53,991 nucleotides of DNA from Candidatus Moranbacteria bacterium CG10_big_fil_rev_8_21_14_0_10_35_21 (lineage in GTDB: Bacteria > Patescibacteriota > Minisyncoccia > Moranbacterales > UBA2206), in the NCBI GenBank assembly GCA_002773095.1, contig PFCG01000029.1, positions 1-53,991 of the forward strand. Direction: 5' to 3'. The position numbers and the translations under genes were made by a program. This document shows, one piece after another, positions 46,530 through 53,991 of the stretch. Below the pieces are notes generated by a model. It was not told the DNA's origin. It made no database searches and worked only from the letters and a program-made list of their open reading frames with translations. How positions within the stretch are numbered: the stretch's first letter is position 1; each line of letters opens with the position of its first letter.

Positions 46530-47687
46530 TTAAAATTTTTTAATACCCATAAAAAAGAAAAGCCAAAAAACAATAGCTAAATCATTTTTAAAATAAGTGG
46601 TATCTACCATTCCATGAATCAAAATGTAAATTAAAATAGCTGTTGATAGGGTCGCCAAAGCGTTTTTATTAAAAACATTTTCGGATGTTTCTTTAATTCT
46701 TAAATAGATCAATCCTAAAAATCCAATTAACCCAGCTAGTCCACTTTGAAGCCAAAAACTCAAAAAAATATTATGGGGATGGGGGACAGCCCATTCTAAA
46801 TAAGGTGGAAAATATTTTTGATACTCTAAATATTTAGTTTGAAAGTTTCCTGGCCCAATACCTAGGAACCAATTATCTGAAATTATTTTCTCGGCAGCCT
46901 TCCATACCATCGTCCGAGAAGATAATGACGAACGCTCGGTAAAATGACTGAAATCATTATACTTATTTTTTCCTGCTTGAGAAAAAATAAATAACAGAAT
47001 AGCTACACCCAGAACAATGCCTATGGCTTTTAATTTTATTTTTTTATTCAGTCTAAGGAATATGATTATCGCTATGAAAACGCTGGCCCAAGCCGCATAA
47101 GAAAAAGTTAGATAAAAAGCTACCAAAATAATTGCTAAAGCAACTCCATATATTTTTTTATTTCTAGTATAAAGACCTACTCCAATTATTAGCGCTGGAG
47201 CTAAATACATCGCTAAATAATTAGGTGAATTGAAAAAAGCTTCCAGTCTTCCATCAAAGGTTATTAAATTAAGGAAAAAATAGCCCAAAGCTAAAGAAGC
47301 TACCACAAAAGAAGAAATAAAATAGCTTAGAAATATTTTTTCTTTTTTAACTTCTGTAATTGCTATGGCTGAAAAAATTATAGGGAACAAAAACCAACCT
47401 TTAATTATGCCTGCTCCAGCTGTATAGTTCTGATTAACCAAAGTGGAGATTAAGAGACCTAAAAAAATTAAAATAACCCAAAAAATATACTTTTTATATA
47501 CTCCTACACCTTTTTTTAAAAAAGCCACTTTATCCTTTTTTTTCAAAAGCCAGACTACAATTAAACTTGTCATAAGCACTTCCAATAAATTAGTAGGAAC
47601 GGAAAAAATATTAAATCGTATCAGATAAGTCGGTAATATTATAATTATGACACTAATTAAATTTTCTAAACTAAGATATTTTTTCAT
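46530..47687 (-). CDS. O-antigen ligase-like (Wzy/WaaL) membrane protein
   Basis: Polytopic; WFLGIGPGNFQTKY...WAVPHPHNIFLSFWLQSGLAGLIGFLGL. Confidence 0.83.
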   Translation of the reverse strand: MKKYLSLENLISVIIIILPTYLIRFNIFSVPTNLLEVLMTSLIVVWLLKKKDKVAFLKKGVGVYKKYIFWVILIFLGLLISTLVNQNYTAGAGIIKGWFLFPIIFSAIAITEVKKEKIFLSYFISSFVVASLALGYFFLNLITFDGRLEAFFNSPNYLAMYLAPALIIGVGLYTRNKKIYGVALAIILVAFYLTFSYAAWASVFIAIIIFLRLNKKIKLKAIGIVLGVAILLFIFSQAGKNKYNDFSHFTERSSLSSRTMVWKAAEKIISDNWFLGIGPGNFQTKYLEYQKYFPPYLEWAVPHPHNIFLSFWLQSGLAGLIGFLGLIYLRIKETSENVFNKNALATLSTAILIYILIHGMVDTTYFKNDLAIVFWLFFFMGIKKF

Positions 47688-48936
47688 CTTTTTGATAATT
47701 ACTTAAGGCGGAAATAATCAAAAACAAACACAACACTACTGGAGAATAAATGGCTGTTTCCACCACAGAATGAATAGAAAAAATTATAATTCCCACCGCT
47801 CCAGCCATAAAAATCGGGTTATTTAAGCTTTTTTTCATAAAATCTCGTATAACTACCCATAAAAACAAAATCCAAATAAGAGCGTTTAATATCCCTGTTT
47901 CAGCGGCAATATCCAAGTAGGTGTTATGTGCATAAATAGGCTCTCTATAAGTGGCTAGAGGCTTAATGGCTAGGGCATAATTTCCTAACCCCACCCCTAA
48001 TAATGGATTATCTGCTATTATCTTTCCCGAATCCTCCCAAATAGACAACCTTCCTTTATTTGATCCTTCTTTTAAATCAAATGAGGATTGCAGTCTTTGA
48101 GAAATAGGACTCGGATAAAAAATAGCCAGCAAAAAACCTAAAATACTAACAGCTACTATTTTTTTTCCCGTCCACCCTAATTTTTTCCAAAGAAAAAATA
48201 AAAAAAAGATCAATCCACCAATCAATCCTAAATATCCACCCCGAGAAAAAGTTAAAATATCCGCTATTAAAATAACCCCCGCTAAAATAAACCAGAGCAT
48301 TTTTTTTCTTCTTTCAAAAAAACCAAGTCCAAGCGCTAAGGGAAATAATAATCCTAAAAAAAATGAAAGCATATGTGGATCTGGGAAAGAGGCGGTGGCT
48401 CTTAAGTAGGTTTCTCCAGAAATATTTACCAGCCAGCTGGGATTTTCCAAGACTGCTTGTGTTACGGATTTCCCTAAGAAGGGAGGCGCAATTTTTTCCG
48501 CCCAAAGAGTATATATTTTATCCTTTCCTAGATAAAATTGTCCTAAAAATTGAAAGACACCTAATAAAGCCACTAAGCCACCTCCAATAACTAAACTTTT
48601 TATTAGTTTTATTTGAACTTCATTCTTTTTTATTAAAGATGAAACGACTAAATAGATAGGGAAAATCGAAATAAGATAAACCATCTTCCTTACCGACCAG
48701 TCGTGATTTTGACTAACCAGAAAAGAAACTAAAGAAAGCAGTAAAAAGAATGAAAGAAAAAATAACTTTAAATTAACTGGTATTTCCATCTGTTTCTTTT
48801 TTAGACCTTGTGCCAACCAAAGAAAAAACACCAATATCACTAACACCCTAATAGAGGCCAAATCAACACCTGCCGTTGGATTAATAGCTAATTGAAAAGG
48901 GAGATAAACGGCTAAAAAGGCAATTATTTTTTCCAT
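47671..48936 (-). CDS. O-antigen ligase-like (Wzy/WaaL) membrane protein
   Basis: Polytopic; NPLLGVGLGNYALAI...IYAHNTYLDIAAETGILNALIWI. Confidence 0.85.
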   Translation of the reverse strand: MEKIIAFLAVYLPFQLAINPTAGVDLASIRVLVILVFFLWLAQGLKKKQMEIPVNLKLFFLSFFLLLSLVSFLVSQNHDWSVRKMVYLISIFPIYLVVSSLIKKNEVQIKLIKSLVIGGGLVALLGVFQFLGQFYLGKDKIYTLWAEKIAPPFLGKSVTQAVLENPSWLVNISGETYLRATASFPDPHMLSFFLGLLFPLALGLGFFERRKKMLWFILAGVILIADILTFSRGGYLGLIGGLIFFLFFLWKKLGWTGKKIVAVSILGFLLAIFYPSPISQRLQSSFDLKEGSNKGRLSIWEDSGKIIADNPLLGVGLGNYALAIKPLATYREPIYAHNTYLDIAAETGILNALIWILFLWVVIRDFMKKSLNNPIFMAGAVGIIIFSIHSVVETAIYSPVVLCLFLIISALSNYQKDEKIS

Positions 48937-48937
48937 A

Positions 48938-49723
48938 TTAATTAAATCTCTTTCTAAAAAAACTTACCCAAGTGGAAACATCTTTTCCAAAATGCTTTCT
49001 AAAATAATATTCTTGCGATTGATAATATTTTTCTTTTTTTTCCTTTTCGGTTTGGCTACTCACTCCACCCAAATGTTTAATTAAAATATTCGGATTCCAA
49101 ATTACGTCATAACCCATTTTTTTAGTCCTGCGAGCTAAATCAACATCTTCAAAATACATAAAGAAATTTTCATCAAATCCTCCTAGCTTATGAAAGAGTT
49201 CTTTTTTTATCGCCAAACCTCCTCCACTAACCCAGCCCACTTTTTTTGTCTTATTTTTTGCCTCTCCACTTCTAAAAAAAGGGGGGAGCTTATTTAATAA
49301 AAGATTAACCGGGTTGATACTTTCCCCAAAGCTCCATTTTTGCAAAATACCTTCTTTATCCACTAATTTCACTCCTACAATTCCGCTTTTGTTCTGATTA
49401 AGACAGTTTTCTATTTCCTCTAGCTTTCCCTCTAGTATTTCCGCATCCGGATTAATAAAAAATAGAATCTCTCCTTTTGCCAGCCCTGATCCTTTGTTAC
49501 CAGCTCGACTAAACCCAATATTAGTTGGCATTGTTATCACTGATACTTGAGGAAATTTTTGGGCAAAATCTTTTAGTTTTTCTTGACTATCATTATTAAT
49601 AACCAAAATTTCCTTTTTTTGAGTGTCTTTTAAAAAACGTTGAATAGAAACCACACAATTTTCTAGACATTGCTCACTTTTATAATTAACAACTATAAAT
49701 GAAATTTTAGATAGTTCTCCCAT
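48938..49723 (-). CDS. family 2 glycosyltransferase (rhamnosyltransferase-like)
   Basis: ISFIVVNYKSEQCLENCV, LFFINPDAEIL, VSGGGLAIKKELFHKLGGFDENFFMYFEDVDLARR. Confidence 0.92.
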   Translation of the reverse strand: MGELSKISFIVVNYKSEQCLENCVVSIQRFLKDTQKKEILVINNDSQEKLKDFAQKFPQVSVITMPTNIGFSRAGNKGSGLAKGEILFFINPDAEILEGKLEEIENCLNQNKSGIVGVKLVDKEGILQKWSFGESINPVNLLLNKLPPFFRSGEAKNKTKKVGWVSGGGLAIKKELFHKLGGFDENFFMYFEDVDLARRTKKMGYDVIWNPNILIKHLGGVSSQTEKEKKEKYYQSQEYYFRKHFGKDVSTWVSFFRKRFN

Positions 49724-49729
49724 AAAGTT

Positions 49730-50629
49730 CTAGAAACCGGCTTTTTTAAAATCGTCAAAAGCTCGTTTAATAATTTCTGCATTATACTTGTCCCCAAAAA
49801 GTAAATCTACTTTATTTTTTGTTTTTCGCAGAAATAACCAAAACTTAATCCACAACCTCCATCGGAAGGGAGTATTTTTTTTGAAGAAAACTAGTCCAGA
49901 AATAACTAGCCAATATATTTTTCGCTTATTTTGTTTTCGGCTTTGTTCTGAATGGTAGACCCAGCTATCGGAAACTACTACATTTTTGAAGCCCTCTTTT
50001 TTGGCTCTTAAGCTAAAATCGGCGTCCTCCCAATAAAGAAAAAAGTCTTCATCAAAAAGCCCTATTTTTTTGAAAACTTCTTTTTTTATTAGCATAGCGC
50101 ACCCGGAAATAAAACCTGACTCGTAATAATCCTGCACTTTTATGGACTGACTATGCTTATTTTTCATCCGACTCCATTTGATTGATCCTCCGGAAAACCA
50201 AACTTCTTTAGTTTGTGTCTCAAAAATAACTGGACTGGTAATGCCTATTTTTTCATCTTTTCTAAAAACTTTCACCAAATGACCCAGAAATTCTGTGTCC
50301 ACCTCGGTGTCATTGTTTAAGATAAAAACGTATTCGGCCATTCTTTCTAAAGAAAATTTTATTCCGATGTTTATTCCAGAAGAAAAACCAAGGTTTTCTT
50401 CATTTTTAATAAAACTAGCTTTGGAAAAATTAATTTTAGCCACTTCAAAGGATCCGTCTGTTGAATTATTGTCCACTAAAACCACCTCAAAATTAGGATA
50501 ATTAATCTTAAAAACGCTAGCTAGGCATTTTTTAATAACCTCCTTGCCATTATAGTTCAAGATTACAATAAAAACCTTAGGGAAGTTCTTCCCGCCAAAG
50601 GCGGGCGAGCTCGCCGGTAAATAATTCAT
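49730..50629 (-). CDS. family 2 glycosyltransferase
   Basis: VFIVILNYNGKEVIKKCLASV, FILNNDTEVD, ISGCAMLIKKEVFKKIGLFDEDFFLYWEDADFSLRAK. Confidence 0.92.
   Translation of the reverse strand: MNYLPASSPAFGGKNFPKVFIVILNYNGKEVIKKCLASVFKINYPNFEVVLVDNNSTDGSFEVAKINFSKASFIKNEENLGFSSGINIGIKFSLERMAEYVFILNNDTEVDTEFLGHLVKVFRKDEKIGITSPVIFETQTKEVWFSGGSIKWSRMKNKHSQSIKVQDYYESGFISGCAMLIKKEVFKKIGLFDEDFFLYWEDADFSLRAKKEGFKNVVVSDSWVYHSEQSRKQNKRKIYWLVISGLVFFKKNTPFRWRLWIKFWLFLRKTKNKVDLLFGDKYNAEIIKRAFDDFKKAGF
50591..50605. repeat. small palindrome CCCGCC-AAA-GGCGGG in the 5' end of the glycosyltransferase gene
   Basis: Perfect 6-bp stem, adjacent gcgagctcgc palindrome. Confidence 0.75.
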
Positions 50630-50669
50630 AGATTATTATACTAATAAAGTTTAGGATATACCTTTTAAT

Positions 50670-52112
50670 TTAAGGTATTTCTTCATATTCTTCTACGCCT
50701 TTACGGCTTATTAAACTAAGTAACTCCGAAGTTTTAACTGCCTTAAAAATCCAAAGAAAAATGAAATAAATAAGTGCTCCACCTAAAGTCAACATAAAAA
50801 AATTAAATTCTTTGAAAACGAAGAGAAAACTCGCCATAATAAGCCCGGATAGCAGAATGCTTGAAAATTTTTCTGCCCTTGGAACATAATCAATTTTTCT
50901 AAACACCATCAGCGCTGTTAGAAAAACAACCACCATCTCAGTTATCACTGAAATATAAGCTGAGCCAAAATAAGAAAAACGAGGGATAAATATAAGATTG
51001 CCAACCACATTAATTATGGCAACTACAGCCAGAATTTTGACTAATTTTTTTTGCAGGTTTCCTGCGATTAGAATATTATTAAAAAAATGTCCAAAGAATA
51101 TAAGTCCCAAAGCAAAAACCAATATTCTTAAAACTGGAGCCGACTGAGCAAATTCTCCGCCACCAATAATATTAATTATTTCTTCAGAAAGAAACAAAAC
51201 ACCAACAATTAGTGGCACCACCATAACTATAAAAAACTTAAAAGTTTTATTGGAGATATTTTTGAATTCCGCCTTATTAATAAATATGTTTTTGGACATG
51301 ATCGGAAAAACTAAACCCACCACCATTGCAGGGAAGAAAGTTATATTTTCCAAAACCTTATAGGCCGCGTTATAAATACCGACCTCCGCACTGCCTTTCA
51401 TAATGGAAAGAAGGATGGTGTCCATTTTAAAATAAATAAAGATTATTATCGAAGATATTCCCATAGGCAGAGATTCTTTAAGAAAACTTTTCCACTGCTT
51501 CAAATCTACCTTAAAGACAAATCGAACATATTTTTTAGCTAATAAAAAAACAATGGTAAAGCTAACTACCATATTTAAAAGTAGCGCAGATACTACCCAA
51601 TTAAAACCTAATCCCTTTCTGACTGCTAAAATAACTACTCCAACCTGAATAATTTTACCCACTAATTCCGCTATAGCTACCCGATCCATTATTAGCCTTT
51701 TTTGAAAAATTCCATTTAAAACCTGATAGCCTGAAGAAAAGATAAAAGAAGCGGCTACTATGATTATGCCTTTTTTTACTTCTTCTGGATAAGGAAAGGC
51801 CCAGACTACTATTGGAGAAATAATAAAAACAGCTATCGCTGTTATAATTCTTAAGGAAAAAATATTGCTGATAATTTTCTCTTCATCTGCTCCTGCTCTA
51901 GAAATTTCTCTAGTGGCTATTGGATATAAACCAAGATCAGCTAGAGCGGCAAAAAAAGACAAAAAAGCTAACACAATCGCATATTCTCCAAACCCCTCTG
52001 TGCCCAAATAGCGGGTTATAAATCCAATCGCTACCAAAGCCAAGATAGTAGATAAAATTTTGGAAATACTACTTACAAAAACATTGTAAGCAATTCTTCT
52101 GGCCACTGCCAT
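50670..52112 (-). CDS. polysaccharide flippase (Wzx/MATE-like)
   Basis: ARRIAYNVFVSSISKILSTILALVAIGFITRYLGTEGFGEYAIVLAFLSFF..., about 12-14 TMs. Confidence 0.9.
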   Translation of the reverse strand: MAVARRIAYNVFVSSISKILSTILALVAIGFITRYLGTEGFGEYAIVLAFLSFFAALADLGLYPIATREISRAGADEEKIISNIFSLRIITAIAVFIISPIVVWAFPYPEEVKKGIIIVAASFIFSSGYQVLNGIFQKRLIMDRVAIAELVGKIIQVGVVILAVRKGLGFNWVVSALLLNMVVSFTIVFLLAKKYVRFVFKVDLKQWKSFLKESLPMGISSIIIFIYFKMDTILLSIMKGSAEVGIYNAAYKVLENITFFPAMVVGLVFPIMSKNIFINKAEFKNISNKTFKFFIVMVVPLIVGVLFLSEEIINIIGGGEFAQSAPVLRILVFALGLIFFGHFFNNILIAGNLQKKLVKILAVVAIINVVGNLIFIPRFSYFGSAYISVITEMVVVFLTALMVFRKIDYVPRAEKFSSILLSGLIMASFLFVFKEFNFFMLTLGGALIYFIFLWIFKAVKTSELLSLISRKGVEEYEEIP

Positions 52113-52121
52113 AATAATGTT

Positions 52122-52601
52122 TTAAATTAAACTAGCTGGTTTTATGATAACCCTTCGCTCTTCTCCTTCTCCAACACTTTCCGTTTTTACATTTTCATTT
52201 TCCAAAATCTCTAGATGAACAATTCTTCTTTCATAAGAAGACATTGGTCGAAGCGCTATAGACTTATCTTCTCGTATAGCTTGTTCCGCTGCTTCATGAG
52301 CCAAGGAAACAATAGATTTATTTTTTTCTTCTCGATATGAATTAACATCCACAATAAAGTTCATTTTTTCTTCTATTTTTTTTCTCACCAAAAGACGAGC
52401 CAAGTGTTGCAAAGACTGAAGATTCGTTCCGTATTGTCCAATTAAAAAACTAGAGTCCCTTGTTTGAATATTAAAAATCAAACTTTCATTTTCAGTAGTT
52501 TCTTTTTTTTCTATTTCACCCTCAAATCCCATTTTGGCTAAAAATTCTCTTATAACTTCTATGGCAATTTGTTCATTCTTTTCTCTATCTTGATTTTCCA
52601 T
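52122..52601 (-). CDS. khpB: KhpB/Jag RNA-binding protein (KH + R3H)
   Basis: LIGQYGTNLQSLQHLARLLVRKK, VDVNSYREEKNKSIVSLAHEAAEQA, LRPMSSYERRIVHLEI. Confidence 0.92.
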   Translation of the reverse strand: MENQDREKNEQIAIEVIREFLAKMGFEGEIEKKETTENESLIFNIQTRDSSFLIGQYGTNLQSLQHLARLLVRKKIEEKMNFIVDVNSYREEKNKSIVSLAHEAAEQAIREDKSIALRPMSSYERRIVHLEILENENVKTESVGEGEERRVIIKPASLI

Positions 52602-52612
52602 TCTTATTTAAA

Positions 52613-53389
52613 TTAATAGTTATCTTTTTTAGCCAGTTTCTTTTCTTTCTTTTCTAATTGATATTGTTGCACTATCATAAAACCTGTTGAAACTAACCAG
52701 TAAAGCGATAGGCCAGCTGGAAATTTAAAACCGATAAATAAAGTTAGTAGAGGACCAAGATAAAGCATTTGCTGTGTCATCATTTGGGAAAAATCTCCGC
52801 CTTTAGCATTTTTTTGTGCTTTGGGCTGCTTAGCCATAAGCATCTTGGTTTGAAAATACTGAGAACCAGCGGCTAGCAAAATTAAGATTAGATGAGGAAT
52901 ATTCCCAATGGTTAAGTGGCTCAAGCTCAAGGTAGCCGAAAGGTCTATAATGCCTAAAAAGGAGTGATTAATTTGTCCTGGATTAGATATGAAAGAATAC
53001 AAATTATTAGCCTCTACTATTAACCCTGATTGAGAGATATTAAAAAGTATTCTATAAATAGCAATTAAAAAAATCAACTGAACAATCATAGGTAAACAGC
53101 CAGAAAGAGGGTTGGTTTTTTTTTCTTTATACAACTCCAACATAGCCCGACTCTGTTTTTCCTTATCGTTTTTATGTTTCTCTTGAATTTCCTTTATTCG
53201 CGGTTGCAATTCTTGCATTTTTTTCTGCGATTCTATCTGCTTACGACTAAGAGGAATGAGTATAATTTTAATAATAATGGTGACAATTATAATCGCTATC
53301 CCAAAGTCAGCTAGCGGAAAAACATTATATACAAAGATAAGCAGATTGTAGAGAGGCCTATAGACAAGTTCGTTAAATACAAAAGACAT
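52613..53389 (-). CDS. yidC: membrane protein insertase YidC/Oxa1
   Basis: RPLYNLLIFVYNVFPLADFGIAIIIVTIIIKIILIPLSRKQIESQKKMQELQPRIKEIQEKHKND, NPLSGCLPMIVQLIFLIAIYRIL. Confidence 0.95.
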   Translation of the reverse strand: MSFVFNELVYRPLYNLLIFVYNVFPLADFGIAIIIVTIIIKIILIPLSRKQIESQKKMQELQPRIKEIQEKHKNDKEKQSRAMLELYKEKKTNPLSGCLPMIVQLIFLIAIYRILFNISQSGLIVEANNLYSFISNPGQINHSFLGIIDLSATLSLSHLTIGNIPHLILILLAAGSQYFQTKMLMAKQPKAQKNAKGGDFSQMMTQQMLYLGPLLTLFIGFKFPAGLSLYWLVSTGFMIVQQYQLEKKEKKLAKKDNY

Positions 53390-53396
53390 TTTTTAA

Positions 53397-53690
53397 TTAT
53401 TTTAATTTTTTAATTAGTTCTTTAATTTCTTTTTCTAGTTTAGAAAATATTACTTGGTCCGCTGGTTTTTTGTTTATACAAGCGATGATTTCTATTTTTT
53501 TATTTTCTCCTTTCATCGCTTTTCTAATGATTTCTCTCAGTTGCCTTTTCATCTTATTTCTCTCTACCGCTTTTTTGGAAAATTTAGTGCCCACTGAGAC
53601 TTTAAATCCTTTTTTTTCTGAAAATAAATCAACCAAAAAGAAACCTCCTGATACCAGATACTTTTTTTTCTTTTTTTTGGTTACCTCCAT
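53397..53690 (-). CDS. rnpA: ribonuclease P protein component
   Basis: KFSKKAVERNKMKRQLREIIRKA between rpmH and yidC. Confidence 0.9.
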   Translation of the reverse strand: MEVTKKKKKKYLVSGGFFLVDLFSEKKGFKVSVGTKFSKKAVERNKMKRQLREIIRKAMKGENKKIEIIACINKKPADQVIFSKLEKEIKELIKKLK

Positions 53691-53691
53691 T

Positions 53692-53829
53692 TTAAACCTT
53701 AGTTAACTTTTTTCTTCCCTTCTTTATCCTTCTTTTTAAAACCTTCTTTCCATTGGTTGTGCTGTTTCTTTTTCTAAAGCCATGCTTTCTTTTTCTTTTT
53801 AGTTTTTTGGGCTTATACGTTTGACTCAT
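53692..53829 (-). CDS. rpmH: 50S ribosomal protein L34 (not in ORF track)
   Basis: Hand translation [45 protein letters not shown], followed directly by rnpA. Confidence 0.95.
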   Translation of the reverse strand: MSQTYKPKKLKRKRKHGFRKRNSTTNGKKVLKRRIKKGRKKLTKV

Positions 53830-53910
53830 ATCTTTACTTAATTTCCCTTGACTAAGGGATTTTTTAATATTTATTACTGTCTAGAAGTTTATCAACTAAC
53901 TCCCTTTTAG

Positions 53911-53991
53911 TCAATAAACTAGCTTAACTTCTCGACGATGTCCATAGAAAGGGCACTCGGTAAAAATTTCATCAATAGCTTTCATTATCAG
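53911..53991 (-). pseudogene. IS3-family-like transposase remnant (partial, runs off window)
   Basis: Minus-strand translation ...LIMKAIDEIFTECPFYGHRREVKLVY* resembles the IS3 OrfB segment 'I(D)EI(Y)TxxPFYGxRR' and stops just after it. Confidence 0.5.

Noticed and set aside
1-53991. CRISPR array or Cas genes
   Set aside because: No regularly spaced direct repeats and no Cas-like ORFs seen; the repeats present are palindromic and dispersed.
1-53991. Alternative genetic code (UGA=Gly as in SR1/Gracilibacteria)
   Set aside because: Conserved genes (gyrA, ftsH, pnp, uvrD) read full length with the standard code, and UGA is used as a normal stop (e.g. rsmA, GIY-YIG ORF).

Overview
The window reads as a chromosomal segment of an AT-rich candidate-phyla-radiation (Patescibacteria/Parcubacteria-like) genome. 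It has compact genes, short intergenic gaps and the standard code. Housekeeping content: gyrA, an rpsA-like S1 protein, a gmk-like gene, tilS, ftsH, a xerC/D recombinase, uvrD/pcrA, rpsO, pnp, yraN, a dksA/traR-like gene, lspA, comM/yifB, rsmA, and the cluster rpmH-rnpA-yidC-khpB(jag). Two tRNAs are present: Val-GAC and a CAT tRNA that looks like Ile2. Accessory content: a FIST / histidine kinase / double-receiver set, a LysM-CHAP wall hydrolase, a G5/RlpA-like protein, two small lycopene-cyclase-domain proteins next to a UbiA prenyltransferase, a VirB-type secretion/pilus cluster (about 33.7-46.3 kb), and an O-antigen/flippase/glycosyltransferase block (about 46.5-52.1 kb). The main unexplained layer is a dense set of palindromic, apparently mobile small elements. 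(1) A single-domain GIY-YIG ORF is bounded by perfect 27-bp terminal inverted repeats, and one repeat supplies its stop codon. An 89-bp MITE-like derivative lies elsewhere in the window; its arms differ only at positions that are compensated within each arm's hairpin. (2) In-frame palindromic insertions occur in rsmA (including a fully paired three-way junction), pnp, gmk, uvrD and a glycosyltransferase, resembling Rickettsia palindromic elements. (3) A roughly 180-bp composite palindrome occurs in two diverged copies with compensatory changes, one carrying a nested smaller palindrome. I also report an unannotated micro-operon of tiny membrane/lipoprotein ORFs behind a perfect TTGACA-N17-TATAAT promoter, a candidate ncRNA locus, and rpmH, which the ORF track misses. 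No CRISPR array was seen. All family calls come from motif recognition, not database searches.
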